From: Phytophthora sp. 'mugwort'
Taxonomy: Eukaryota; Oomycota; Peronosporomycetes; Peronosporales; Peronosporaceae
Assembly: GCA_033558025.1 (NCBI GenBank)
Contig: JAUCEF010000014.1
Coordinates: forward strand, 4,030,001 to 4,094,000
Length of the DNA stretch: 64,000 nucleotides
Direction: 5' to 3'
Positions 40,075 to 51,180 of the stretch are shown one piece after another. How positions within the stretch are numbered: the stretch's first letter is position 1; each line of letters opens with the position of its first letter. Under the pieces are notes generated by a model that saw only the letters and a list, made by a program, of their open reading frames with translations, ran no database searches and was not told the origin of the DNA. Both the position numbers and the translations under genes were made by a program.

Positions 40075-43000
40075 TTAAGAATCACGGGCTGTGACTGACG
40101 TCACCATATCCTGAATCGTGGCCATAGGAGGCCGATAAATCTCGGGAAGTAGTTTCCGTTGCAGCGAATTGAACGAGTATTTGAAGCGGCCGACGTTCTT
40201 CTTGGCGATATGAATACGCACCCCGAATTCTCGCATCGTGTTGGCAACGTCCTTCACCTCTTCAAGCGGCCCATATTCTGTAGCATTTCCAGCCTCAATC
40301 TCTTGAAGTACGTGACGTTTTCGTTGCACTAGAAGTCGAGCTTGCTCGAGGGTCGTGCTCATTGCTGTTCGATCTTTCCCGGACTTGCAGTACGTGACCC
40401 GGCCACCATTTAAACTGCGCACAGCGTCGGCAGCATGTAATAAGATGCACGTGTTCTTGGAAGCTGAGTTCTCGCTCTCTACACTTACGCGTAAGTTACG
40501 CAAGATCTCATCAGGATGAGACCCAACGCTCACTTCCGACATTCCAATCCCACAAAGCTCAGTAAAGCGGGTGTAATACTCGGATATGGTGCGGAAACTG
40601 GTACTGTTAATCTTACGCTGGATAGAGACGCCCGAGTGGCCCACAATGTTGGCCAAACTCTGCATCTCGTTGATACCTTGTGTAAATAATACCGACGTGA
40701 CGCTAATAAGTCCGCCATTCCTTAAAGTCTCTGGAAGTATCGCAAATTGTGCTGGAGATACCGGGACTCTAACGATATAGCCCCCTTCTTCATGTTTTTC
40801 AACCATCGCCTCCATGTCTGTGGCTTTGCAGAGCTTAAAGGAAAATGTCTCCAAGCATTTAATGGCCACCCAAGCATCAGAAATCATGTAGAGTTCCTTC
40901 CCATGTGACGAAATGAGACTCTCCCACCCAATTAAGAACCCAACCTTGGCCATTTGATCCAGCACCTTTTCATTTCCTTCCTGGAGACACAAATCGAGTT
41001 CTGCCATGAAGCATGTGACCAGGCTACTCACGGACTGAGATATCGCCACGCTTTTTCTCAAATAGTACTCTGTGCGCAGCATTTCCAGACGACACAACAT
41101 CCGTACAGCATAATTCATGGACGTTGCCGGGTCTACACCTTCTTCTGGCTCGATACGGAGTGAAGGATATTTGGCATAAACAGCGGTCTTCTCGTCGCTA
41201 TTCTTTTGGTCAAGTTGCCGGGAGCTCTTCTTTTTGACAAACCGATTCGTTGACAATGCCTTTGCGCGAGCTGCTGCAGCCTTGCGAGCCATCATAGAGT
41301 ACTTTGAGGGTTTCTTCTTCGGTGCAGGGTGAGGCTCCGCAGAAGCAGCCACAGTAGAACTACTTATGCCACTAGAGACAGGCGTCGCTGAGGATAAACC
41401 ACTGTTTGAGTAACGCACGTCATCTTCGACCTCTCCCTCGGTTTCATCTTCCAGTGGCGGATAGAAGAAGTCGGAAGAATCTTCTGGGATGAAGCAATTG
41501 CTATCACTAACGGGGCTTCCCGTTAACCGCGGCGTACTTTTCTCTAAAACTGTCTGGAAATTTTGCATCTCGAGCTCCATTTCTCGTAAACCGCAATCAC
41601 TTAGTCCCATTGCGTGTGCAGTCGGAGCGCCACAAGTGACGGTCGCATGGGTCTCTGGGACCATCCAACGCTCTTGTATCGACAACGAGTGATGCGGAAT
41701 AGACGCACCAACGTGTGCATCTCGATCATCTAAGCCTAGAAGGTCCTCACTTGATGTTTGTGCATCCATTGGAGTATACGGCAATGATTGAGAACCAAAA
41801 TGCCGGAAAATACGGAAATATGACACGTGCAGATTTGTCGGAATTCCTTGAATGTCTGCGCGTTTCTTGTGTAGACTTGACTTGAACGTTTTCTTCTCCT
41901 CAACCAGGTGCTCTGTCAGTCGAATCATATCAGCCACTTGAGTCATTTGCTTGCCAATATGAAGCACGTGAGGATACAAAAAGTTTAAAGGAATTTCGCT
42001 TTCAACAATACCATCAGTCGGGGGCGGCGAACAGTCTGTAGCCCGTCTGTGTCGTCTTGGAAAAGCCCAACAATGCTCCATTGCGTGACCATCGAGGAGG
42101 TCATCGCTCAGTGGAGCAAGTGGATTTGCGAGCAGAATATTAACGCGAAGTTGAATCTGCCCCAAGACCTCGTCCGTGGAAGGTGAGCGCACATCGAACC
42201 AGTCTACGAGAGTGAGAGAAGTCACGATTTGGCTTGACTTCGATTCCTGGCTCCCGTCTGCGTTGCCTTCGATCCCGTCATCATCATCAAACACCGTCTT
42301 TTCTTCAACTGTCATTGCGTCGCGTACACTCTGCAGTGGAATCATCACTTCACCAATTAAATCGTTTTCGACGCCACTCATATAGCTATAGTGCTCATTG
42401 AATACTTGGAAACGCAGCCATCCGGCAAGTGGTTGATCAGACAGACTTGGTCTATAAAATACAAATTGTTTCAACGCGTTCACTGGAGATACAACCACGC
42501 GGCTCTTCAATACTCGTGATGCGTGATACTTGGTACTGGGCTTTCCATGAGGACATTTGGTGCTGGCATTTTTGTTGGTTGACCACACGGGATCCGCCGA
42601 ATCATACTCCGTGTTGGTTTTCCCTACAATATACTCATGATTTCCGACTACACCGTCTTCAAACTTGACCACAACGAAAGGATGTACACTGTTACTCGGT
42701 TCGACTCCAGCGTCGGCTGCGTCGGGGTCATTGCTGCTAAACGATGATGAAGAAGCATTACTACCACCCCATTTCCCACCCTTTATCCGATTCACAAAAC
42801 CACCTCGGCCACCCACCATACCACCCATCGAAAAGCCAGACGTCCGGGAAGATCGTACCTCAACTTCGGTCGTCATTTCCATCTCGACGTCTGCAGTGAC
42901 AGCACTTGATCTCGTCTTTAACTCACGTCCACAAACCACCTGGACACGGAAAACGTCATGTCCAAAGTTGAGCGCCTCTGCGTCGTTATCAAAGTAGCGA

Positions 43001-44058
43001 TTCTTCTTGCGGTTGTAATTGTAACGCAACTTCCACTCGTCATATCTCTGTAGTAACTCGTATTGACACAAGCGGAGTAATTGCAACGGGATTTTCACAC
43101 TAAAGTCCACTTCTGCTGCCTCTTCAACCGCCAGCTTCGCATTCGCAGCCTGCATCTCCGCATGTTCCTCTTTCATCAACGGATAGAACAGAAAACTCCG
43201 AAACAAATTATGTTGCGCTTGGAAAAGTGGATGTTGCTGGGGCTGAATGTCCGCAAACTGTAGCTCCACAGTCGCTCCATCCAGTACCGTCGAGTGGACT
43301 GGCAGCGTCATCTTCTGCTTGTAGTTACCACTTGTAGCCACTGTGTACATCTCCTGGAAAGAGGTCAAAGCGTATCCAAACACTTGACTGTTCCGGTTCG
43401 ATGACGTTCCTTCGTCCGGGATCATTACCATCATTTGCACATGTCGATCGTACTCTGTCGGACACTTGCACCGGACACTGAAACCCACGGAGAACCTGGG
43501 ATTGCGACTTTTATGACGTTCACTCCAGTAACTTTCACTCTCCAGCAGTCCGTCCGCGGGAAGTGCCGCCTTGTCCGTCCCCAGCTCTCCAAAGTTGTCC
43601 ATCTCGAGTGTAAACCCGTCACTACCGGGAGCAGGTGGAGGGATCACCGTCGACCGTACTGAAATATCGGTACCAAATCCAAAGATCGGCGTCTCCGGAC
43701 TCACGCGCACTTCGATATTGACCTCGGTTGGAGGCTTGGGGCGTGGCGACTTGGTGCTGTTCATAGTCGTGGCGCTACTCAGCATATTGAAGGCACCACG
43801 CACCAGAGTTTGCGCCGAGCGCGCGGGAGACACGAGCGAGTTGCCGTCCACGCCGCGACATGAGACGAAGAAGTGGAGCACCTTGCGGTCCTCGGCGTCA
43901 CTTGAAGGGATTTCTACGGGCGAGACCGGGGCTAGGACGGGGGAAGTGCCCGAAGACTCGAAGCTGTCCACCGATGAAACGGAGACCGGCGCGGTGGGCA
44001 CCTCGACCGCTGGCTCGTCGTCGAATAGCATGAGATTGGGGCTCTGCGGCGCCGCCAT
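40075..44058 (-). CDS. INPP4-type inositol polyphosphate 4-phosphatase
   Basis: Start at the ATG at 44,058 (AGCACCATGGCG, good context), giving 1,327 residues; a longer reading to 44,205 lacks an ATG. The C-terminal signature CKSGKDRTAMSTTLEQAR (C1224 as nucleophile, R1230 of the CX5R loop) is that of type I/II phosphatidylinositol-3,4-bisphosphate 4-phosphatases, which have CKSAKDRTS. It would remove the 4-phosphate from PtdIns(3,4)P2 at endosomal or plasma membranes. Upstream are segments like C2 domains (about 560-640, with FQVFNEHYSYMSGVENDLIGE) and a basic patch (KKKPSKYSMMARKAAAARAK). No intron is needed. It is longer than the roughly 950 residues of the animal enzymes, mainly through N-terminal and linker sequence. 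Confidence 0.88.
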   Translation of the reverse strand: MAAPQSPNLMLFDDEPAVEVPTAPVSVSSVDSFESSGTSPVLAPVSPVEIPSSDAEDRKVLHFFVSCRGVDGNSLVSPARSAQTLVRGAFNMLSSATTMNSTKSPRPKPPTEVNIEVRVSPETPIFGFGTDISVRSTVIPPPAPGSDGFTLEMDNFGELGTDKAALPADGLLESESYWSERHKSRNPRFSVGFSVRCKCPTEYDRHVQMMVMIPDEGTSSNRNSQVFGYALTSFQEMYTVATSGNYKQKMTLPVHSTVLDGATVELQFADIQPQQHPLFQAQHNLFRSFLFYPLMKEEHAEMQAANAKLAVEEAAEVDFSVKIPLQLLRLCQYELLQRYDEWKLRYNYNRKKNRYFDNDAEALNFGHDVFRVQVVCGRELKTRSSAVTADVEMEMTTEVEVRSSRTSGFSMGGMVGGRGGFVNRIKGGKWGGSNASSSSFSSNDPDAADAGVEPSNSVHPFVVVKFEDGVVGNHEYIVGKTNTEYDSADPVWSTNKNASTKCPHGKPSTKYHASRVLKSRVVVSPVNALKQFVFYRPSLSDQPLAGWLRFQVFNEHYSYMSGVENDLIGEVMIPLQSVRDAMTVEEKTVFDDDDGIEGNADGSQESKSSQIVTSLTLVDWFDVRSPSTDEVLGQIQLRVNILLANPLAPLSDDLLDGHAMEHCWAFPRRHRRATDCSPPPTDGIVESEIPLNFLYPHVLHIGKQMTQVADMIRLTEHLVEEKKTFKSSLHKKRADIQGIPTNLHVSYFRIFRHFGSQSLPYTPMDAQTSSEDLLGLDDRDAHVGASIPHHSLSIQERWMVPETHATVTCGAPTAHAMGLSDCGLREMELEMQNFQTVLEKSTPRLTGSPVSDSNCFIPEDSSDFFYPPLEDETEGEVEDDVRYSNSGLSSATPVSSGISSSTVAASAEPHPAPKKKPSKYSMMARKAAAARAKALSTNRFVKKKSSRQLDQKNSDEKTAVYAKYPSLRIEPEEGVDPATSMNYAVRMLCRLEMLRTEYYLRKSVAISQSVSSLVTCFMAELDLCLQEGNEKVLDQMAKVGFLIGWESLISSHGKELYMISDAWVAIKCLETFSFKLCKATDMEAMVEKHEEGGYIVRVPVSPAQFAILPETLRNGGLISVTSVLFTQGINEMQSLANIVGHSGVSIQRKINSTSFRTISEYYTRFTELCGIGMSEVSVGSHPDEILRNLRVSVESENSASKNTCILLHAADAVRSLNGGRVTYCKSGKDRTAMSTTLEQARLLVQRKRHVLQEIEAGNATEYGPLEEVKDVANTMREFGVRIHIAKKNVGRFKYSFNSLQRKLLPEIYRPPMATIQDMVTSVTARDS

Positions 44059-46937
44059 GGTGCTTGGCTTTCTGCGGCAGTTCACAATGCTGTGGAACTG
44101 TCGTGGTGTGGTGCACGTAACGAAAGTACCGTAACTTCGTAATCCTAGGCGTGGTATTTTTAAGAATGGTGAATAAAACAAGGCACGACGACATTTATTC
44201 CCCAAGTAGGCCCAACAAGCGCCAACACGAGCGACGAGTGATACCGAACTGAGAAGATCCAGAAATCACCTGTAAATGTTAGCGTGGAGTAGGAATGAGC
44301 TCGTTCTCGGAGCCTGGGCGCCACTACATAACAAGGCATTTTGGCACATACCGAAAATTCCATATGTCAGCACTGTACGGAGTAGAGTCGTGTAATGACA
44401 TGTCCCGCTAAATACAGATATCCTCCGTAATCGACTTTTCCTGCTATTATACATGTGTTTAGTGATCAATAACTCAATGCTTCTCCGTTAATCGAGGCTG
44501 CAACGCGACACACTTCGTCAAAATTGCTCTCTAAGCTAAACTCACCTACTTCTTCATCGACTAAGCCCGCAAGAACGGTTTTGCTGACGATATCTGACGC
44601 ATCCGCAACTTCGACTTGCTCTCCCGGACTCTCATCGGTTGACTTAGCAAACCACACTTTTTGAAGCCCGACGCAATCCTAGTTGTCAATTGCGCAGCAA
44701 CAAGAAGATTTTTTTTTCAACACCGCTTGAGCAAAATTTGTTGTAGCCAATCATATCGTTGCCAATTGACAAACCCAAATTGAAGTTGTAGCAACTTTTT
44801 TTGTTTCCGCCCGGCACACAACGTTTCGTCAACAACAAGTCTTGCATTCATCGCTGGAAGTCAGAGACGCTGACTCTGCGGCAAGGTCAGTAAGCGTTGT
44901 CTGGGACTGTGATCGCTTGATCTGGCACGTAAAGAGTTGTGGGTGGTCTAACGGAGCGATTGCTGGGTCTTTTCCTGTTTTTTAAACAGCGGGTCCATTT
45001 ATCTGTCCGTCAGCCGTGCGAATTGTTTAAGCTGTTGGTTCACTGTCATTGAGCTGGCTGTAGCTGCAGGCCTTCAATTGTGGCGTTGATGCTTGTAGGC
45101 GTATTCTTTGGGTCGGATTGCTTTTCGCTGTCCAACAAGTCCTGAAGCCTCCTGAGCTGTTTCCTTGCTCATCGGAATGCTGTCAGAAACTGAGACCGGG
45201 GGTGACCGCGCGCGGCAGCTCTATAATACTGCATCCGGGCCATACATGAAGAGCTGAAGCCGACATATCGGCAGGGACACCGCAACTTGAGAATTCTGAC
45301 GGCAGCAAGGGTTGTATGACAATGATGCGGTTGGGACAGCTGATTGCTGGTGCTACGAGCGCTGTCGAAGCAGTGGAGCGGATCTGGCCGTCGTTGTTGG
45401 CGCTTGCAGCCGTTGTCTGAGCCATTTAAATGGGGTTCGGGTTTGAACTTGCGCTGCTGGACACCGTTAACGCACCGGTAGCAGCCATGTTACCTACTGC
45501 AGCCTTCTTTGGGCGCCAGGTTCGTCGCTATTAGCACGTTTCCATTCAGATACGTGTGTCTTCTGTCGGACCATCAGACCCGCAGCTTGATCACTTTCAC
45601 CGCGTGCCAATTCAAATTCTTCTTGTTGAGGCACGGCCAACAGTGCGAGTTTTGGTGCAGTTGGGCGAAAATGATTCTGGCGAATCAGAGGCCTAGAAAA
45701 TATGTTTTACTTGCTGCAAGAAAAGAAGCTTCTTGTTGCTGCGCAACTGCCTTCCACTAACGATTGTAGGCACAATATTTGATCCGGCTGCCGGATATGA
45801 AACTGCTCTCGTATATAACTAGTCCACTTGTTGCGTAGTCGGGCTTTAAGCGGGCCATTCTGAGTAGCGTCTGCTGGCAGGGGAAATCAAGGTTGCATTG
45901 GGCCGCACCTTTTAACAGTCACGTCGATCTTCTTTGCGTACTTGACGGCCATGTTGAGCCAATGTCCAGAGAAATCGTCGCGTGGAAAGAAAGTATTGGC
46001 TTTAGGGGGGAGGTAGATATGCAAAGTGAAAGTTTAACAACTCATTTGTTGCGTGCAGTTCCACCAGCTCAGTATACATTTATGTTGCTAATCATAAAAT
46101 AAGAACTAAAAAAAGGACTTTAATTACCTTTTGCGTTGGCGTAGATCTGCATGTTGTTACTCGCGTCGATCGCTAGCAAATTCTCTCGCCACATAGATCG
46201 CTGAATCCGTATCGAACGTCATCGTTTTCATCGGAGCGCAGGATCGTCGACGGCCGCACATTGGAGACAGCGAACGTGTATTGCGCCTATAGAATTTCCA
46301 AAGAGCATTACAGTGGCGCGTTCTTTAGATATACCGCCGCAACGGACTCATGCGGTTTTCAGCATTTTCATTAAGAAAAAATAAACTCAAATCAGGTAGC
46401 TACAAGGTATAAAAACAAAAAGTGAGCAAGATAATATATCAGCATAATAAATATCCAAAAATACGTCAAACATGTGTGATCCACATAAAAGATTCAGTTG
46501 CCCCAATATCCACAGTCTTTCGCTTCACTTCCTCTGCAAACGCATCGGCGATCCTGGTAAGTTCAGGCGCGTGAATTTATCCATGCCGCGTCTTGTAGTG
46601 AAGTGACAGTTGATGGCGCTGCTTGTAATGCTTCTGCACAAACTATGACGAGTAATAAAAATACTTAATAGTAAATTGCGAAATGAATTGATCGGGCGAG
46701 CAGCCCGCTGTCGGCCTGCTCCCCTTGCTACTGCGGCCGCTGGTGCTGCTCTGCTGCTCGATCTGCCATAGTTACCTGCAATCAGTAAGTTGGGCAGATG
46801 TAGCGACGCCATCGGCTCGAACCTTCAACATCACACTTACCCATGCGCCAGGATGGCGTGCGTGCTCCGCTCGGGTAGTCGCTCTCTTCGAGATTCGTTG
46901 GGATTCACGCAGGCCATGACCTCACTGTAGGTCTGGC
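44059..46937. other. Long stretch without a supportable gene
   Basis: The longest minus-strand frames (44,466-44,657; 45,183-45,425) belong to a run of decayed coding-like sequence with stops, of unknown kind; I do not recognise the family. No terminal repeats were found. Confidence 0.3.
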
Positions 46938-47444
46938 TCACACACAAGCCCGAGTGGGACCCTGCAGTACGTGCCCGTACGTACTGCATGCGAGGGCTCT
47001 CCTTCCATACTGGAACGCAGTTAGCCGGCGCCATCCGCTGCCGCCTAGGCCCTCACGCGCCGAGATTCGATAATACAGGTACGAGGCAGGCGACGCAGCG
47101 CGTGCCGACTCCAGCCGAAATGCAGGCCATGGCAGCGGCAGGCTGACTATCACCACAATTACCAAGTATAGATGCATTGTGTGTATTCCCCGCCGCTTCC
47201 TCTATATCTAGTGCCTGAATACGTAGCATAGTCGCCGTAAAATGACACCTTCTCCCCGCAGCTCGTTTACCGACCGAACTACTTCATCCTCTTGCTGTCT
47301 GGGCAAGATCGTGCCGAGACACACTTGCAGCGTTTTGCGCTTGCTTGCACCGCCACATTGGCTGAGCTGGGCCTTGATCTGAACTCGTTTCACGCCAAAA
47401 CTAATTAGAAGCTGACGACTCTGAAACTTAGAAGGCGCTCCCAC
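46938..47444 (-). pseudogene. CENP-B/pogo-type HTH fragment of a transposase
   Basis: Minus-strand pieces in two frames form the N-terminal HTH of a CENP-B-type transposase: QQEDEVVRSVNELRGEGV at about 47,290 and, after a frame change, ATMLRIQALDIEEAAG at about 47,215. Related oomycete transposases show xQExEVVxWVNxLRxxGVPxSAxMLRxQALx. The sequence further down the same strand to 46,938 may be the continuation, but it is no longer recognisable. A signal-peptide-like ATG frame at 47,177 is covered by this remnant. Confidence 0.5.
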
Positions 47445-48899
47445 TAGGATAAAAGCACCTGATCGTGCTCTACATGCTGCCTTTTAGCTCAGCTTCTTCT
47501 CCGCAGAAAATGATGTTGCGTTATGCTGATTTTCTTCGCGCCCGACGCCGCCTAGTAACGGTTGCCCTTTCGGTACTTTCTCTTAGCGAAATAATCGAAT
47601 GGCGTTCTGTACGGGTTTAGACAGAAGCCACTCCTATGTGCCTTGGGAAAGGGCGCACGGCGAGTTGACTATTGGTCGAAAGGTAAGATTATATCTTGAC
47701 ACAACTTGCCATAGTGTATTCGGTACGGAGAATCAATTTTTTTTTACAACAAGATTAACTTGGAGAAACACGTGAGCCGAGATGATTTGCAAGTTAGTCA
47801 AGAATTCTGCCTTGGCTAACCTGCATGCACAGATGGGAGTAGCAGCATTGCCTGCCCTGCAAGGTTGGTTGTCCAGATGACCAAATTGTTCTGCGCCGCA
47901 AACTAGCTTCAACGCAAGTATAACATAGATACCACAGGCATACCAGTTAGCCTGAACTCCGAGTCCCGGTTCGAAATTCAAACGCGGAAAACGTTTCGGG
48001 TAGAGGAAATATTATTTCTGTAGCACAGACCATGTAGACAGAAAAAAACTTGAATTGTATACATCAGTGGTGCCGCTCTCAATGTCCATCGTGATCCAGC
48101 ACCAGTGATTTCAATTGTGATCGACAGGGATCAGGGGACCTTCTTGGTTGTGAGACTAGACAGCTCTTTCGTATGGTTTCATTGGAGGTGCTCACCGTTA
48201 GCAGATATTTTTCTGTAAAAGCCGACACGTTTACAGGCATATTACTAAGTACAATTCGTTATTAAATCTCGCAATCGTGAAAATGCATCCGCGAGCCCTA
48301 TCTTTGATGTCAGAAGGGGAAACCCCTTCCGTTTTTTTAGCAGCTTTGGATCGTTTCGACAGTATAGGTGGCATAGTCGTGATGCAAAACATCTATCCGT
48401 TCAATCCATACCAGTGCGCTGTTGACTTCTAAAGCGCCGCAGCTGAAACATGCCACTTCTTCATCAGCAGTGATTATTGAGTTGGCGGTCGGCGATTTCA
48501 AGGGTAATAACCAGTTCGTGAACACCGAAAACTGTTTTCGCTGATTCTGCGACTTGGCGCCGCCTACTATTTTGTGTCCCATTGACATTATTCTGTAGAT
48601 CTTATCTGACTTCGCCCTTACAGCGAAGAGCTGTCGAAGTGCTTGCACAGCAGCTTGCCAGTTTCTAACTGTCTTTACTTCTCATATGCTTTTTACGCTT
48701 TCCTAGGCTTTCGGTTACTATTGATTCCATGGATAGCTACGTGCTATCCTTCTATGGCCAACATCTAGGGCGTATACCCACTTCGTTCGTCGACGCACTT
48801 CGGTAATCCCCGCTCTGGACGTCCACAAACTCCTCCCGCAGCCGACCCCCCCCCCCCCAAAAAAAAGGGCGAGGAAACGAAACGAAATAGATGAACCTT
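47445..48899. other. No recognisable gene; one unassigned 103-codon frame
   Basis: A minus-strand frame 48,337-48,648 (with SQNQRKQFSVFTNWLLPLKS) has no identifiable family. The remainder contains short frames only and a poly-C/poly-A run at about 48,847-48,867 next to the gypsy remnant. Confidence 0.3.
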
Positions 48900-49583
48900 C
48901 ATGTTAAGGTGTCCATTTCTGCGGGCATCTCGCTGGACCTCGACGTCGTCCAGCAACTTGCTCTGCACCAATGTGTAGGTTTTTTGCCATTGCCTGCACC
49001 AGCATATCATTCTGGTGCTCCTCGATGAACGTTTCAACCAGCCGAGGTTGGTCTTCAAGCATAATATGAGCAGACTCCCATGAAGACTCAAGTTCATCTA
49101 GACCAGAGCATTTGATTTTGATCTCCCAGGCTTGTACTCTCGCCCAAAACGACACTCGATGAATCGTTTAACCAATGACCGCCCTCACCGTGTATGATGT
49201 GCTCGACGAGGTCTTCAGTCACCTCACGACCGGCTTCCGCGTATAATTTCATCCGGGACGCGTGAACAACTTTGATGTCATACGGCTCCACCATATTTTG
49301 CACCTCAAGAGTGTAGTCATTCCAGGATTTTCAGTACGCGTCGAGGGCCTTTCAACTGGATCGCCAATTTGTTTGCGCCGGACAGCACTTGAACCACGAG
49401 AACGACATCACCCAGGGCAAACTTGATGAGCACAACACCCGATCGCGCCGCCTGGCATTTTCGAGCTTGCTCCCTCCGCTTTTCATTTTTTTCTGTCAGT
49501 TTGCTTGCATTTTGGCCAGGGCCTCCTGAATCTCGACTAAGCGTTGCCTTGGCGTAGCAAGTTATCAAGTAGATCGTTTGCAA
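48900..49583 (-). pseudogene. Gypsy pol C-terminal (GPY/F and chromo-like) fragment
   Basis: Frames in succession on the minus strand give TEKNEKRREQARKCQAARSG and VLIKFALGDVVLVVQVLSG, NKLAIQLKGPRRVLKIL (the GPY/F-like module), then VEPYDIKVVHASRMKLYAEA and a charged end GLDELESSWESAHIMLEDQP, as in chromodomain-bearing gypsy integrase tails. Two or three frame changes separate them. The fragment starts exactly where the inverted integrase block ends. Confidence 0.7.
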
Positions 49584-50712
49584 AGACGGTTTATCGCATT
49601 ATCAATTTTCCATACATGATCAAGCTCATTTCAAGTGATGACAATGCCTGGGATGATTTGCTGTCACGCTGTGGAGCGTCAGATGCTACAGCTGCGCGTG
49701 GGGTCCGTTTGGTTCGCGTCGCAGTTATAAGCGTGGGCGAAAACTTTGCAATATCGCCACACCAGGCAGATGATTTCGTGTGGCCAACTCAACTCGAGGT
49801 TCGACAGTCGGTATAAGAGCATTTTGGGGGGATTGTTTCGGTGGGGAGAGCTCAGAGCAGCCACCATCAAGTGTACGCTGGGATGCAGCGTCCGATCTTT
49901 ATCGCGACGAACGCGACAGGATTTGGGTGCCACCAGAGGCAACGAATTTGCAAACACGACTGTGTATTGTTGCACATGCGGGTGCTGCTGGTCATCACGA
50001 ATCGCAGTTACTCTCCAACACCTAAATGCTGTGTTTGTTTGGGATGGACGAATCAGTGCCCAATTTCGTCGATGGCCGTTTGCACTGCATGAGAGTGGAT
50101 GGTACGAAGGAGCCCAGCCCGTTTGGCGAACCGTTTGGCGAGGCAGTACATGCCACGAAGCCGGAGGAAGTGCCACATTTTGATTACTTGAGTATACCAG
50201 AAAACTCAAACAAAGTGTATTATGTCCTGATGTTGAAAGATGAAATAAGCGGATTTGTTGAGTTAGTGCAGTGTTGCGCATCAACCAGCGCGAGGGTGTT
50301 TATCGCGTTGACCGATTCGTTCAAGCGATATGGTGTGGTAAACCAGTGGGCCTCTGATCAAGGTAGCCATTTTAAGAACACGTCGATCGAGTTGATAAGG
50401 AAAACCTGGGAGCACAGCACCACTTTGTCACTGCCTACACACCGTGGGCGGACGGACAGTGGAAGTGGTAAACATGCTGGTCCTGCGGTGCATAAAGGCC
50501 ATTATGAGTGAACAGCGGCCAGCAATCAGTCAGTGGCCGGAGGTCTTGCCGGTAGTTCAAATAGCTTTAGACCAGCTGCCGGCCGACCGACTTGGTAGTG
50601 TGGCACCAGTGACCGCATTCACTGCGTTTCCTGCTCCAACACCCGTTGGTGCTCTGGTGCATCCGTAAATCCAGGAATTAATGAGTCTGGACTGGGTTGC
50701 TCAGAAGCAGTC
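49565..50712 (+). pseudogene. Gypsy RNase H tail, linker and integrase, inverted
   Basis: Plus-strand order: INFPYMIKLISSDDNAWDDL (end of RNase H), the linker with DDFVWPTQL, the zinc-binding part (RIWVPPEATNLQTRLCIVAH and GAAGHHESQ), and a core with PHFDYLSIPE (first Asp), WASDQGSHFKN (second Asp) and, after a frameshift at about 50,440, RTVEVVNMLVLRC (Glu). It ends with SLDWVAQKQ at about 50,712. All three catalytic acidic residues are present, but the frame is broken at least twice. Confidence 0.75.
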
Positions 50713-51180
50713 GTCGAAAACCTCAACAAATTTCTGTGGTCCGTAAATTGTAACCCCCCGCAGGTATCAACAGCAAGTATTCGAGCCGTTTACACGACTC
50801 AATTATCGCGTAAGCCTCTTTCTCTAAGGTCGGCCGGCGAGAAGGGCACTAACGAACACAACGCGAAAGCGAGTGGTGAATGATGCTGATTTCCAGTGCC
50901 TCGCCACCGTCCTCAGTCGGTATTGGATCACCATAGAGCACCAAAATCCTGCACTTGCATCCGAATACATACAGATCAGGCTGCCTGCTTTGGGATGCAC
51001 CAATGGTACCATTGTCACTAGTGCATGTTTCAATGCAGCAACTGTGTCGGCGTGAACAGAGTTCCATCCGACCGTACCCAGCAAACGTTAGCCAGTATTT
51101 TCTTTTTTGCGACTCTGCACATAATTTGCTGTCACGTCCAACAGCTCGTACAATTTGTCTGCCAATCTTGTATAACATAG
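50705..51180 (-). pseudogene. Gypsy RT end and RNase H N-terminal part
   Basis: The minus strand carries LKHALVTMVPLVHPKAGSLI followed by MYSDASAGFW, where YSDAS is the first active-site motif of gypsy RNase H. After a frame change comes LEKEAYAIIESCKRLEYLL and VTIYGPQKFVEVFD (equivalent to the TDHxNL element), stopping at about 50,705. Its natural continuation is the plus-strand piece that starts at about 49,565. Confidence 0.7.

Larger units (their letters stand above)
48900..51180. mobile_element. Ty3/gypsy (chromovirus-like) element with inverted internal segment
   Basis: Three contiguous pieces make up one pol gene. Reading the minus strand from 51,180: RT end and RNase H up to about 50,705. 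The RNase H tail, linker and integrase then lie on the opposite, plus, strand from about 49,565 to 50,712. The post-integrase C-terminal part resumes on the minus strand from 49,583 to about 48,900. The pieces are complementary and not duplicated, so an inversion of about 1.1 kb inside one element explains them. All have frameshifts. Confidence 0.75.

Noticed and set aside
44059..44205. Extension of the INPP4-like protein to 44,205
   Set aside because: No ATG in the added part; the ATG at 44,058 has good context.
46938..47177. 79-codon frame with a signal-peptide-like start
   Set aside because: It lies within a transposase remnant and has no further support; a chance hydrophobic start is likely.
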